64,000 nucleotides of DNA from Amphritea atlantica (GTDB lineage: Bacteria; Pseudomonadota; Gammaproteobacteria; Pseudomonadales; Balneatricaceae), in contig NZ_JAHKQE010000025.1 of NCBI RefSeq assembly GCF_018860855.1, positions 1 to 64,000 of the forward strand, written 5' to 3'. Shown here one piece after another: positions 53,163 through 60,151 of this stretch. Numbering within the stretch: position 1 is the first letter of the stretch; the number at the start of each line of letters is the position of its first letter. The notes beneath the pieces are model-generated. The model had not been told where the DNA came from. It made no database searches and worked only from the letters and a program-made list of their open reading frames with translations. Position numbers and translations under genes: made by a program.

Positions 53163-54140
53163 ATGAAGGTATGTGTATACGGTGCAGGTGCAATCGGGGG
53201 ATTAATTGCAGCCCGCCTCAGCGCCGCTGGCGCAACAGTTTCGGTCATTGCCAGAGGGCAAACACTGTTGGCTTTACAGCAAAGCGGAGTCGGCCTTACT
53301 GAAGAGGGTGAAACCCGTTTTTATCCTGTGTCAGCGGTATCTCAAGCGAATGAACTCGATGTTCAAGACCTAATCATCATTGCCGTCAAACAACCCGCTG
53401 TCAGCCCTATCATCAAAGACATAAAACCCTTGATCGGTGAGCAAACCCGCGTTCTGCTAGCCATGAATGGCGTGCCATGGTGGTTTTTTGATGGCTTACC
53501 AAAGGTAACCTCTGACCCTATACTCAAAACAGTTGACCCTCAAGGAGACCTACGAGATCACCTTCCTAGTCATCAGGTGATCGGCTGTGTTGTTCACTTA
53601 GCCGCCGCCTCGACCTCTCCCGGTGTGATTAAGCTCAGCACAGGCAATCACCTCATTATTGGTGAGCCTAATGGCGAGCCCTCAGCGCCAACACTGCAGG
53701 TCGGAGAACTTCTTAAAAAAAGCGGCTTTAGTGTCGACATATCCGCGACTATTCAGCGAAATATTTGGTTCAAACTACTCGGCAATATGACCATCAATCC
53801 GATTTCGGCACTCACTCGCGCAACCGCTGATCGCATACTCGATGACCCACTGCTTAACCAGTTCTGCTGCAAAGCAATGACTGAAGCACTGGCCATCGGT
53901 CACGAGATTGGCTGTCCTATCGATCAAACACCCGAGGAAAGAAACGCACAAACCCAAACGCTGGGGGCCTTTAAAACCTCTATGTTGCAAGATGTCGAAG
54001 CAGGCAAGCCCCTCGAATATATAGCACTTGTTGGTGTGGTATATGAAATAGCAGAAAAGCTAGGAATAGAGGTTCCTTATACTGCCGCGATCTATGGCTT
54101 AATTAGACAGTTGGACAAAAGCCTGCAAGCCAATCAATAA
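53163..54140 (+). CDS. 2-dehydropantoate 2-reductase family protein (ApbA/PanE)
   Basis: The 325-residue NADP oxidoreductase has the N-terminal GAGAIGG motif (7-13) and the catalytic Lys block NIWFKLLGNMTINPISALTRA of the PanE family. PanE reduces ketopantoate in pantothenate synthesis, but this copy lies with an aldolase-like gene under a LysR regulator, so a role in 2-keto acid or branched hydroxy acid catabolism is more likely than biosynthesis. That is inference. Confidence 0.87.
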   Translation: MKVCVYGAGAIGGLIAARLSAAGATVSVIARGQTLLALQQSGVGLTEEGETRFYPVSAVSQANELDVQDLIIIAVKQPAVSPIIKDIKPLIGEQTRVLLAMNGVPWWFFDGLPKVTSDPILKTVDPQGDLRDHLPSHQVIGCVVHLAAASTSPGVIKLSTGNHLIIGEPNGEPSAPTLQVGELLKKSGFSVDISATIQRNIWFKLLGNMTINPISALTRATADRILDDPLLNQFCCKAMTEALAIGHEIGCPIDQTPEERNAQTQTLGAFKTSMLQDVEAGKPLEYIALVGVVYEIAEKLGIEVPYTAAIYGLIRQLDKSLQANQ

Positions 54141-54178
54141 TAAATCAGCCCATTACTGCCGCCTTGAAAACCAAGCAG

Positions 54179-54213
54179 CCTCAATATAAGCCATCATTTC
54201 GTTTATATTGAGG
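54179..54213. repeat. Long hairpin after the PanE-like gene
   Basis: CCTCAATATAA (54179-54189) and TTATATTGAGG (54203-54213) form a perfect 11-bp stem with a 13-base loop, 38 bases after the stop. No T-run follows. The rest of the 318-base gap to the TRAP gene has one more repeat (next entry) and no gene. Confidence 0.6.
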
Positions 54214-54383
54214 TCAGTCGTACGACTAATGCTAAGACATCAGTTACCGCTATCCCTCACAATCGAAGCTTTAAGAACAAAGCCGCAGGTGATAACTGAA
54301 CCCGCCTTCTTCGACATGAAAAATAGATAAACTTGACAAAAATCGGCCATTTTCAGTGAATGTTCTCATCAGCCCAAAAGAAG

Positions 54384-54430
54384 AAGGGCTTGTAGCCAGC
54401 CTCATCAAAGAAACTAACTCTCAAGCCCTT
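54384..54430 (-). terminator. Inverted repeat downstream of the TRAP binding-protein gene
   Basis: AAGGGCTTG (54384-54392) and CAAGCCCTT (54422-54430) pair perfectly around a 29-base interval. On the minus strand the stem is followed by CTTCTTCTTTT, so it may terminate the dctP-like transcript that ends at 54459. Confidence 0.5.
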
Positions 54431-54458
54431 TAAAGACCCTAAATGTCTTTATATCATC

Positions 54459-55472
54459 TTACTTAGCCAGTGAACGGAACATATCCAGTGCAGCCTGACC
54501 GTCAACATTTTTCGCATCCGCCTGCTCAATCCACTCAGCAGACATACTCGCGGTTTCCGCTTTAAATTCAGTTACCATTGGGTCTGTCGCACTCAGCTTA
54601 TTGATCTTAATGCCGTTTTCTTCAGCTGCAGCATAACCGTCAAGGTCAGCATCCCCCCAGCTTTTACCGGCCAAACGGGAAAGTTTTTCACCTGAAACAC
54701 TCATGAGTGCTTGCTGATCTTTTTCGCTCAACGCGTCAAAGGAATCCGGATTCATAAAGATACTAAAGGTCGTGGTATACATTCCTTCAGGAAAAACGGT
54801 CAGATATTTTGAAACTTCCGCCACGCGCAGGTATTTCAAATCAAGCACTGGCAGAAAAACACCTTCAACGACGCCCTGCTGCATCATTTCATATATTTTT
54901 GGTGCAGGTGCGCCAACCGGCGTAACACCTAAAATCTGCCCCATTTCGTTGACGACACCGCCGCCGATACGTATTTTCTTATCCTTCAAGTCTGCCAGTG
55001 AACTAACAGGGAAGGTTGTATGTAACTGACCCGGCCCATGCACAAACAAACCCAGCAGCTTCAACCCTTCATACTCATTAGCCGTATTAAAATATTTTTC
55101 CTGAACATTCCATAGCGCAACAGAGGCTTTCTCAGCATCAGGGCTCTCTCCTGGAAGTTCAGCAATTTTTCCCAGAGAAAAGCGACCCCGCACATACCCA
55201 TTAACGGTAAAGCTCGCATCAATCACCTGATCTTCAACCAGATCAAACATCGATTTAGGGTGTCCTAAGCCATATTCCAACTCAACTTTGACACGGCCTT
55301 CAGTCGCTTCCTCAACCCACTTTGCCCAAGTAGGCCAAACAATAGCGTTTTGAGGTGCGGTTGGGGGCAACCAAGTGCCGACTTTAAGCGTCGTAACAGC
55401 CGATGCATTGAAAGACATAAACATGCCGGCACAAACACCGGCAGTCGCTAGTAATTTTGTTATTTTTTTCAT
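54459..55472 (-). CDS. TRAP transporter solute-binding protein, DctP family
   Basis: The 337-residue protein has a signal peptide (1-25, ending ASA) and a DctP/TAXI-type TRAP binding fold (LKVGTWLPPTAPQNAIVWPTW near the start; the DLKDKKIRIGGGV segment around 165-177, where the family carries its substrate-contacting Arg). No dctQ or dctM membrane gene is adjacent in this window, so it is an orphan binding protein here. Substrate is probably a carboxylate. Confidence 0.88.
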   Translation of the reverse strand: MKKITKLLATAGVCAGMFMSFNASAVTTLKVGTWLPPTAPQNAIVWPTWAKWVEEATEGRVKVELEYGLGHPKSMFDLVEDQVIDASFTVNGYVRGRFSLGKIAELPGESPDAEKASVALWNVQEKYFNTANEYEGLKLLGLFVHGPGQLHTTFPVSSLADLKDKKIRIGGGVVNEMGQILGVTPVGAPAPKIYEMMQQGVVEGVFLPVLDLKYLRVAEVSKYLTVFPEGMYTTTFSIFMNPDSFDALSEKDQQALMSVSGEKLSRLAGKSWGDADLDGYAAAEENGIKINKLSATDPMVTEFKAETASMSAEWIEQADAKNVDGQAALDMFRSLAK

Positions 55473-56022
55473 TTTCAGTTTCCTGATAAGTTACAAATTA
55501 AGCTAAATCCTCCAATAACAACCTTCACATTAGAAGTCGTTATGGAATTGATTTTATACAAATGGAGACGCGGCCATGGCTAATGAGTAACCATCGCTCT
55601 TTTCTTTGAACCACAGCATCGCCTGTATGGCGACGAATGGAGCACAGTTTATGAATTATTAACAGACTAAACAAGACATACTAATTAATATATTAACAAA
55701 GAGATTATGCATAAGAACACAAGCTAATGTAGGCCCCCTCAATATTTTTCTTATGGCCAAGTAACATATTACGCTGCCCTTCATCAGCCTCTATCAATCA
55801 CTCAATGAGGCAGGGTCATGCTGAAAATACATCCTAGGCGACAGAACCATACAATTGATTAAACGGGTCCACCCTTTTAACGGATGCTACCGGTATTGCG
55901 ACTCGCAAACCTAATCTCGTCGAGATAGACGTCGATGAAGAATAATCTATAAGACATAAAAAAGGCTCGCAATGCGAACCTTTTAAATTATCGATAGCAG
56001 AGATAACCTGCTAATCTGCGGA
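55473..56022. other. Gap between the TRAP and hpaD genes; possible gene remnant at 55859-55945
   Basis: This 550-base stretch holds the dctP-like promoter at its left end and the hpaD terminator at its right end. On the plus strand 55859-55945 is a 28-codon open frame ending in a natural stop whose translation (TDATGIATRKPNLVEIDVDEE as its tail, in part) looks protein-like but has no start or RBS and an upstream stop. It may be the relic 3' end of a lost gene; I cannot name the family. Confidence 0.3.
55958..55986 (-). terminator. Intrinsic terminator of hpaD
   Basis: On the minus strand AAAAGGTTCGC-ATT-GCGAGCCTTTTTT forms a near-perfect stem (one mismatch) followed by T residues, 37 bases after the hpaD stop. 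Confidence 0.88.
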
Positions 56023-56949
56023 TTACAACCGGCTTGCACCCGGTTCAAAGCTTGACGTTACCGATGCCTGAGGGCCGGGAACCGCTGAACCATCCTGCTC
56101 CGTTACAGGGAAGACACAGTTAATCTGACCAGTACCCGAGCTACCAAAATATGGTGTCAGAACTTCGGCTTTGCCTTCGTAGTCAGACCAGCCCAACGCC
56201 CCCAACATCATCGCAGTATCATGCATAAAGCCTTCTCCGTGACCTTTAGCCGCATACTCAGGAAGCATTGCACAGAAGGTTTCCCAGTCGCCCTGTTGCC
56301 ACATATCAACGACTTTATGATCGAGGGTTTCTAAGAAGGGGCTCCACACTTTATTAGAAAATTGTGGTGCTTGACCGTTCTGAGCAAAGCGATGTGAAAG
56401 AGAACCACTGGCGAAAATAGCCACCGTACCATCATAATGTTTTTCAATCGCTTCACGCATCGCCCAACCGAGGCGAGCTGAGTCATTAAGATAGTGAACG
56501 GTACACAGCGCCGACACCGAAATCACTTTAAAGTGACGGTCTTCGTTCATATAACGCATCGGTACCAATGTGCCATATTCAGGCGCTAAGGTCGTTGCAT
56601 CATGAGCCAGCGTTTCGACGCCCTGTAGATTGCACTCCTCTGCCAATATTTTGCCTAGCTCGGGGTTACCATCGTACTCATACTCCATATTAGAGATAAA
56701 GTGCGGCAGCTCACCACTGGTATAATTACCCTTAAAGTGAGGCCCACAGTTGATGTGGTAGTTAGCATTCACCAACCAATGGGTATCGAATACAACAATG
56801 GTATCAACACCTAGCTCTCGACAGCGTTTACCAATTTCAATATGACCATCAATTGCGGCCTGACGAGTACCTTTCTGTGGACCGTCTAGCTCAGACAGAT
56901 ACATACTTGGAACATGTGTAATCTTAGCTACGAGCGCCAGTTTGCCCAT
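56023..56949 (-). CDS. hpaD: 3,4-dihydroxyphenylacetate (homoprotocatechuate) 2,3-dioxygenase
   Basis: HpaD opens the ring of homoprotocatechuate in 4-hydroxyphenylacetate degradation using Fe(II). The 308-residue LigB-type extradiol dioxygenase matches the HpaD N-terminus (KITHVPSMYLSELDGPQ), the VDTIVVFDTHWLVNANYHIN block (about 49-68), LVPMRYMNEDRHFKV and the ASGSLSHRF motif. It is about 25 residues longer than E. coli HpaD through a C-terminal extension. No other hpa genes are adjacent, so the rest of the pathway must lie elsewhere. Confidence 0.92.
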   Translation of the reverse strand: MGKLALVAKITHVPSMYLSELDGPQKGTRQAAIDGHIEIGKRCRELGVDTIVVFDTHWLVNANYHINCGPHFKGNYTSGELPHFISNMEYEYDGNPELGKILAEECNLQGVETLAHDATTLAPEYGTLVPMRYMNEDRHFKVISVSALCTVHYLNDSARLGWAMREAIEKHYDGTVAIFASGSLSHRFAQNGQAPQFSNKVWSPFLETLDHKVVDMWQQGDWETFCAMLPEYAAKGHGEGFMHDTAMMLGALGWSDYEGKAEVLTPYFGSSGTGQINCVFPVTEQDGSAVPGPQASVTSSFEPGASRL

Positions 56950-57359
56950 CTCACTATCCTCTTATTTTATTGCTGCAGGCGATTCCTGAACCCATCAAAC
57001 CGTTATCGATTCGACCTACCAGTATAGGCTGCTTTCATTTGAGCGATTCCATCGTCTAATAGCGGCGACTGGATACCTAGCTCAGGTATAATTAACATCT
57101 TAACTAATATTACCACCCGATCACAAGCATAAATACACCTATCGCTTATTTTTCACCCATCAAGCAAGAGCCTTTGATCTTGGCAACACTACCGCCAAAT
57201 AATAACAATGGCTCCGATCAACTCCTCCTAATGAAACACCAGCTACCGGAAGGCAACCGATAACGTCAAAATAGGGCCGGTTAACATACCCCCCTTCTCT
57301 AGCATTTTAAGCCATAACATCAATTTTGCAGATTATTACGAATATTTATCAAAAAGCAT
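56950..57359. other. Gap with no supported gene before the tRNA promoter
   Basis: AT-rich sequence between the hpaD start and the initiator tRNA promoter. It must hold the hpaD promoter; I see no open frame with an RBS, no strong hairpin and no repeat. Confidence 0.5.
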
Positions 57360-57388
57360 TTGCCAAGAGGGTAGGTCGTCTGTAGTAT
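57360..57388 (+). promoter_or_regulatory. Sigma-70 promoter of the initiator tRNA gene
   Basis: TTGCCA (57360-57365), a 17-base spacer and TAGTAT (57383-57388) precede a GC-rich discriminator (CGCCCC) and the tRNA by 14 bases. A GC-rich discriminator is typical of stringently controlled stable-RNA promoters. Confidence 0.75.
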
Positions 57389-57402
57389 ACGCCCCACGTT
57401 GA

Positions 57403-57479
<77 letters not shown>

Positions 57480-57490
57480 ACGTAATAATT

Positions 57491-57520
57491 AAAGGTGTAT
57501 CGAAAGATATGCCTTTTTTT
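57491..57520 (+). terminator. Terminator type A of the tRNA-fMet gene
   Basis: AAAGGTGTATC-GAAA-GATATGCCTTT pairs fully when two G-U pairs are allowed, with a GNRA-type loop and a T-run. Confidence 0.9.
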
Positions 57521-57545
57521 GTGCCTGAAATTTGGCATTGAGATA

Positions 57546-57633
57546 TGCGGTGTAGCTAGGAGAGCGTGCGTCGGGCTCGACTCTTCATAAAAGCTCGGGA
57601 AGGCCGTCAGTTCCAACCTGTCCCCCGCTACCA
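57546..57633 (+). pseudogene. Pseudo-tRNA copy 1 (most complete)
   Basis: This 88-base copy still has a tRNA-like 5' part: TGCGGTG can pair with the 3' CCCCGCT except for one mismatch beyond the unpaired 1-72, and GCT-AGGAG-AGC could be a short D-arm. The anticodon arm is the expanded type, GGGCT/AGCTC around a 14-base loop that still contains TTCATAA. The T-arm has the derived TTCCAAC loop. The CCA is encoded. It is probably not a working initiator tRNA. Confidence 0.75.
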
Positions 57634-57645
57634 CAACGGAAAGAT

Positions 57646-57673
57646 AAGCTAATCGAAAGATTGGCTTTTTTTT
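57646..57673 (+). terminator. Terminator type B after copy 1
   Basis: AAGCTAATC-GAAA-GATTGGCTT stem (one G-U pair) followed by T8. Confidence 0.9.
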
Positions 57674-57708
57674 CGCCTGTAATTTGAGAATACATCATAT
57701 TGTAAGAA

Positions 57709-57774
57709 GCGTCGGGCTCGACTCTTCATAAAAGCTCGGGAAGGTCATCAGTTCAAATCTGGCCCCCGCTACCA
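57709..57774 (+). pseudogene. Pseudo-tRNA copy 2
   Basis: A 66-base copy lacking the tRNA 5' third. From the GGTC before the T-arm to CCA it differs from the functional tRNA at a single base (CATCAG for CGTCAG), while the anticodon arm is the expanded form. Confidence 0.8.
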
Positions 57775-57785
57775 ACGTAATAATT

Positions 57786-57815
57786 AAAGGTGTATCGAAA
57801 GATATGCCTTTTTTT
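57786..57815 (+). terminator. Terminator type A after copy 2
   Basis: Identical to the tRNA-fMet terminator, including flanking bases on both sides. Confidence 0.9.
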
Positions 57816-57836
57816 GTGCCTGAAATAAGTTAAAAA

Positions 57837-57902
57837 GCGTCGGGCTCGACTCTCTATAAAAGCCTAGGAAGGTCGTCAGTTCAAATCTGGCCCTCGCTAC
57901 CA
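57837..57902 (+). pseudogene. Pseudo-tRNA copy 3
   Basis: A 66-base copy with functional-type T-arm (TTCAAAT loop). The expanded anticodon arm reads GGGCT...AGCCT, so the stem is kept with different pairs from copy 2 (AGCTC). Confidence 0.8.
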
Positions 57903-57914
57903 CAACGGAAAGAT

Positions 57915-57942
57915 AAGCTAATCGAAAGATTGGCTTTTTTTT
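57915..57942 (+). terminator. Terminator type B after copy 3
   Basis: Same stem, loop and T-run as after copy 1. Confidence 0.9.
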
Positions 57943-57978
57943 CGCCTGAAATTTGTCTTGTAGAATATCGTTAGGAAA

Positions 57979-58044
57979 GCGTCGGGCTCGACTCTCTATA
58001 AACGCTCGGGAAGGTCATCAGTTCCAACCTAGCCCTCGCTACCA
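57979..58044 (+). pseudogene. Pseudo-tRNA copy 4
   Basis: A 66-base copy with the derived T-loop TTCCAAC shared with copy 1, and CGCTC in the 3' side of the expanded arm (four pairs kept). CCA is present. Confidence 0.8.
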
Positions 58045-58056
58045 CAACGGAAAGAT

Positions 58057-58083
58057 AAGCTAATCGAAAGATTGGCTTTTTTT
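58057..58083 (+). terminator. Terminator type B after copy 4
   Basis: Same as after copy 1 with one T fewer. Confidence 0.9.
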
Positions 58084-58120
58084 CGTCTGAAATTTGAGAA
58101 TACATTGAAGGTTGTAAGAA

Positions 58121-58186
58121 GCGTCGTGCTCGACTCTTCATAAAAACTCGGGAAGCTCGTCAGCTCCAACCTAGCCTCCGCTATCA
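58121..58186 (+). pseudogene. Pseudo-tRNA copy 5 (most diverged of the six)
   Basis: A 66-base copy with GTGCT/AACTC in place of the paired arm, derived T-loop CTCCAAC, and ATCA in place of ACCA at the 3' end. It differs from copy 2 at about eleven of 66 positions although the flanking terminator is identical. Confidence 0.78.
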
Positions 58187-58197
58187 ACGTAATAATT

Positions 58198-58227
58198 AAA
58201 GGTGTATCGAAAGATATGCCTTTTTTT
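58198..58227 (+). terminator. Terminator type A after copy 5
   Basis: Identical to those after copies 0 and 2. Confidence 0.9.
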
Positions 58228-58248
58228 GTGCCTGAAATAAGTTAAAAA

Positions 58249-58314
58249 GCGTCGGGCTCGACTCTCTACAAAAGCCTAGGAAGGTCGTCAGTTCAAATCT
58301 AGCCCCCGCTACCA
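58249..58314 (+). pseudogene. Pseudo-tRNA copy 6
   Basis: A 66-base copy close to copy 3 (GGGCT...AGCCT arm, TTCAAAT T-loop) with ACCA end. The upstream spacer AAGTTAAAAA is the same as before copy 3, supporting block duplication. Confidence 0.8.
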
Positions 58315-58326
58315 CAACGGAAAATC

Positions 58327-58354
58327 AGGCTAACCGAAAGGTTCGGCTTTTTTT
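58327..58354 (+). terminator. Terminator type B variant after copy 6
   Basis: GGCTAACC-GAAA-GGTTCGGC stem, diverged from type B and containing a bulge or mismatch, with a T-run of seven. Confidence 0.8.
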
Positions 58355-58434
58355 GTCTGAAATTTGGTAAGAAAGACATCGATAATGGCAAGAAAGTGTT
58401 GGGCGAGAAAAGTCGGTTAGTTAACTCTGAGATT

Positions 58435-58556
58435 AGCGTGAGGTGCGCAAGGTCGAAGCCCGCAAGGGCATAACAGCTGATAAAGCTGCTATGAGAAATT
58501 CCATCCCTCGCTGCTACAATAAAAACATTGACGAGTCAAAAAACCCGTCACTTTTT
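58435..58556 (+). ncRNA. Structured element with terminator, possible seventh decayed tRNA-like copy
   Basis: GCCC-GCAA-GGGC (58458-58469) and CATAACAGCT-GATAA-AGCTGCTATG (58469-58493, one mismatch) are two strong hairpins. AGCG(TG)AGG near 58435-58443 can pair with CCTCGCT near 58506-58512, closing them like an acceptor stem, and the element ends with GCTGCTACA. A terminator (TGACGAG 58529-58535, CCCGTCA 58544-58550, T5) follows. No coding frame is convincing. Expression is unproven. Confidence 0.4.
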
Positions 58557-58926
58557 AAGAAGGGATGGGTACTGCTGGAGAAGCGGTATCATCATCTTCA
58601 TCAGTATCAACAGCGCCGGCGCCCACACCAAAACTCCAAGTTCCACCATCAAAATTGTAACCTGCACTCAGGTCACCATAAATATTCTCACCTAAATAGC
58701 CGACACCGACATTCGGACGCCAAGCACCTGAACCGACGAGATAATCTAGACCCAGAGATCCAACCGCTTTATCTTCTTCATCATCAGTGAAAACTTTCAC
58801 GCCGACAGCCCATCCACCACCGAAAACGTAAGTCACACCTGCACCAAAACCCGCATCAGCTTGCGCTATTGGTGCAACCAAAGAAGCTGCAACAAGCGCA
58901 GCCAAAGACAATTTTTTAATAAACAT
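58555..58926 (-). CDS. Small secreted glycine-rich protein of unknown function, tandem copy 1
   Basis: I do not recognise the family. The 123-residue product has a signal peptide (about 1-23, ending AQA) and a mature part of alternating strands rich in Gly, aromatic residues and Asp (AGFGAGVTYVFGGGWAVGVKV, then VGVGYLGENIYGDLSAGYN), like a fragment of a small outer-membrane barrel. The C-terminus is acidic (DTDEDDD) and ends in a Pro/Ser tail, different from copy 2. A GGA six bases ahead selects the ATG at 58926 over the ATG at 58932. Confidence 0.75.
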   Translation of the reverse strand: MFIKKLSLAALVAASLVAPIAQADAGFGAGVTYVFGGGWAVGVKVFTDDEEDKAVGSLGLDYLVGSGAWRPNVGVGYLGENIYGDLSAGYNFDGGTWSFGVGAGAVDTDEDDDTASPAVPIPS

Positions 58927-59071
58927 ATGCATTCCATCTATACGTTAAAATCATACTCAGACTAAACAACAGTCCACGACACCATAACAACCCGTAGGCT
59001 GTTATGGCTAAATCTAACCGACACAACCACAACGTAGATGTTGCAGAAACACAAAATCTACTTCTTTTTAC

Positions 59072-59443
59072 TTAAAACGGAATCATATCAGGAGCGGTCT
59101 CATCATCATCTTCTTCATCAGTATCAACAGCGCCAGCGCCCACACCAAAGCTCCAAGTTCCACCATCTAAATTGTAACCGGCACTCAGGTCACCATAAAT
59201 ATTCTCACCTAAATAGCCGACACCGACATTCGGACGCCAAGCACCTGAACCAATGAGATAATCTAGACCCAGAGATCCAACCGCTTTATCTTCTTCATCA
59301 TCAGTGAAAACTTTCACGCCGACAGCCCATCCACCACCGAAAACGTAAGTCACACCGGCACCAAAACCCGCATCAGCTTGCGCTATTGGTGCAACCAAAG
59401 AAGCTGTAACAAGCGCAGCCAAAGACAATCTTTTAATAAACAT
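59072..59443 (-). CDS. Small secreted glycine-rich protein of unknown function, tandem copy 2
   Basis: The 123-residue paralogue of the gene 145 bases downstream differs at only a few positions over the first 107 residues (Lys6 to Arg, Ala14 to Thr, Val to Ile, Phe to Leu) and then diverges at the acidic tail (DTDEEDDDETAPDMIPF), ending in Phe. The signal peptide, strand pattern and upstream GGAATGCAT context are conserved between copies, so this is a recent tandem duplication. A C-terminal Phe would suit outer-membrane insertion. Confidence 0.75.
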   Translation of the reverse strand: MFIKRLSLAALVTASLVAPIAQADAGFGAGVTYVFGGGWAVGVKVFTDDEEDKAVGSLGLDYLIGSGAWRPNVGVGYLGENIYGDLSAGYNLDGGTWSFGVGAGAVDTDEEDDDETAPDMIPF

Positions 59444-60151
59444 ATGCATTCCATGTGTACGTTAATATAGTTTCATCATAGTCGGGTTGTTCACAAAATG
59501 TACAGATAGACTTAAGTATTCTTTAACTTTTTTTACGCACCTAAGTGCTGAACTCATCCATAACCAATACGTTAAAAAAGAATATCCTCTAAAATCAAAA
59601 AAACTTCAGCACAAACTTCTAAGCATTAAAAATGCTGATCATCAGCGATATCCCTTTAATTTCAACGAAAACCGGCAATTATCTCAAACCCTCCTTAACA
59701 GGGAAATTTTCTGCATATATCGATTTATATAGCTTTAATTTTACATATCACCCATATCTCAGATCATTTCCTTGGTTGACTTGCCCCAAAACCCAGACTA
59801 ATGTTTAGCCAAAGTTCACCTCAGAAGGGTGACATTAGAGCCTAAAAATACCAACCGGCTTATCCCCGGTAAAATAACAACAATATATATACCTAGCTGT
59901 GATCCAGCGAAGGTTAAAGGTAATCATCATGACTAACCGCCACTCTTTTCGGCGCACCCAGCTGTGCCAATCTGCTTTGCCTTCTGCGATAACCTATTCC
60001 AACGCACCCTACTCGACGATCAAACCGATTCCCCATAATCAATATCGTTTTCCGGCCAGCATCTGATTCACCGCTGATCTGTTTATCTCTTTTCTGATTC
60101 GTTCTGCAACGAAACACAGACCAGTGCCGTTCAGAACGTGGAGCTATGCGC
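59444..60151. other. Long AT-rich gap with no firmly supported gene
   Basis: This 708-base stretch holds the promoter of the small paralogue at its left end. One 45-codon frame (59929-60066) has an AGG RBS and an ATG but no recognisable domain; it could be a leader peptide for the oxidoreductase gene downstream. An 81-codon TTG frame (59487-59732) has no RBS and looks like chance. I see no terminator. Confidence 0.5.

Larger units (their letters stand above)
57480..58354 (+). repeat. Tandem array of tRNA-fMet-derived elements, each with a terminator
   Basis: Six degenerate copies of the 3' two thirds of the upstream tRNA-fMet gene follow in direct orientation with spacing of 141, 141, 128, 142, 142 and 128 bases (measured from the conserved GCGTCGGG). 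Each copy keeps GTCGGGCTC, the T-arm and a CCA-like end, but the anticodon arm is replaced by a shared CGACTCTTCATAAAAGCTCG-type insert. Each is followed by an intrinsic terminator of type A (copies 0, 2, 5) or B (1, 3, 4, 6). Copies 1-3 and 4-6 look like one three-unit block duplicated at about 411 bases. Confidence 0.92.

Noticed and set aside
57480-58354. CRISPR-like array
   Set aside because: Spacing is regular, but the repeats are 66-base tRNA-derived bodies with terminators, not short repeats with unique spacers, and there are no cas genes.
58443-58790. 115-codon plus-strand frame
   Set aside because: It runs antisense through the small secreted-protein gene and is rich in His/Gln/Ser/Arg as expected from a shadow frame; the same shadow appears opposite the paralogue.
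59487-59732. 81-codon TTG-start frame
   Set aside because: AT-rich, no RBS, no recognisable features.
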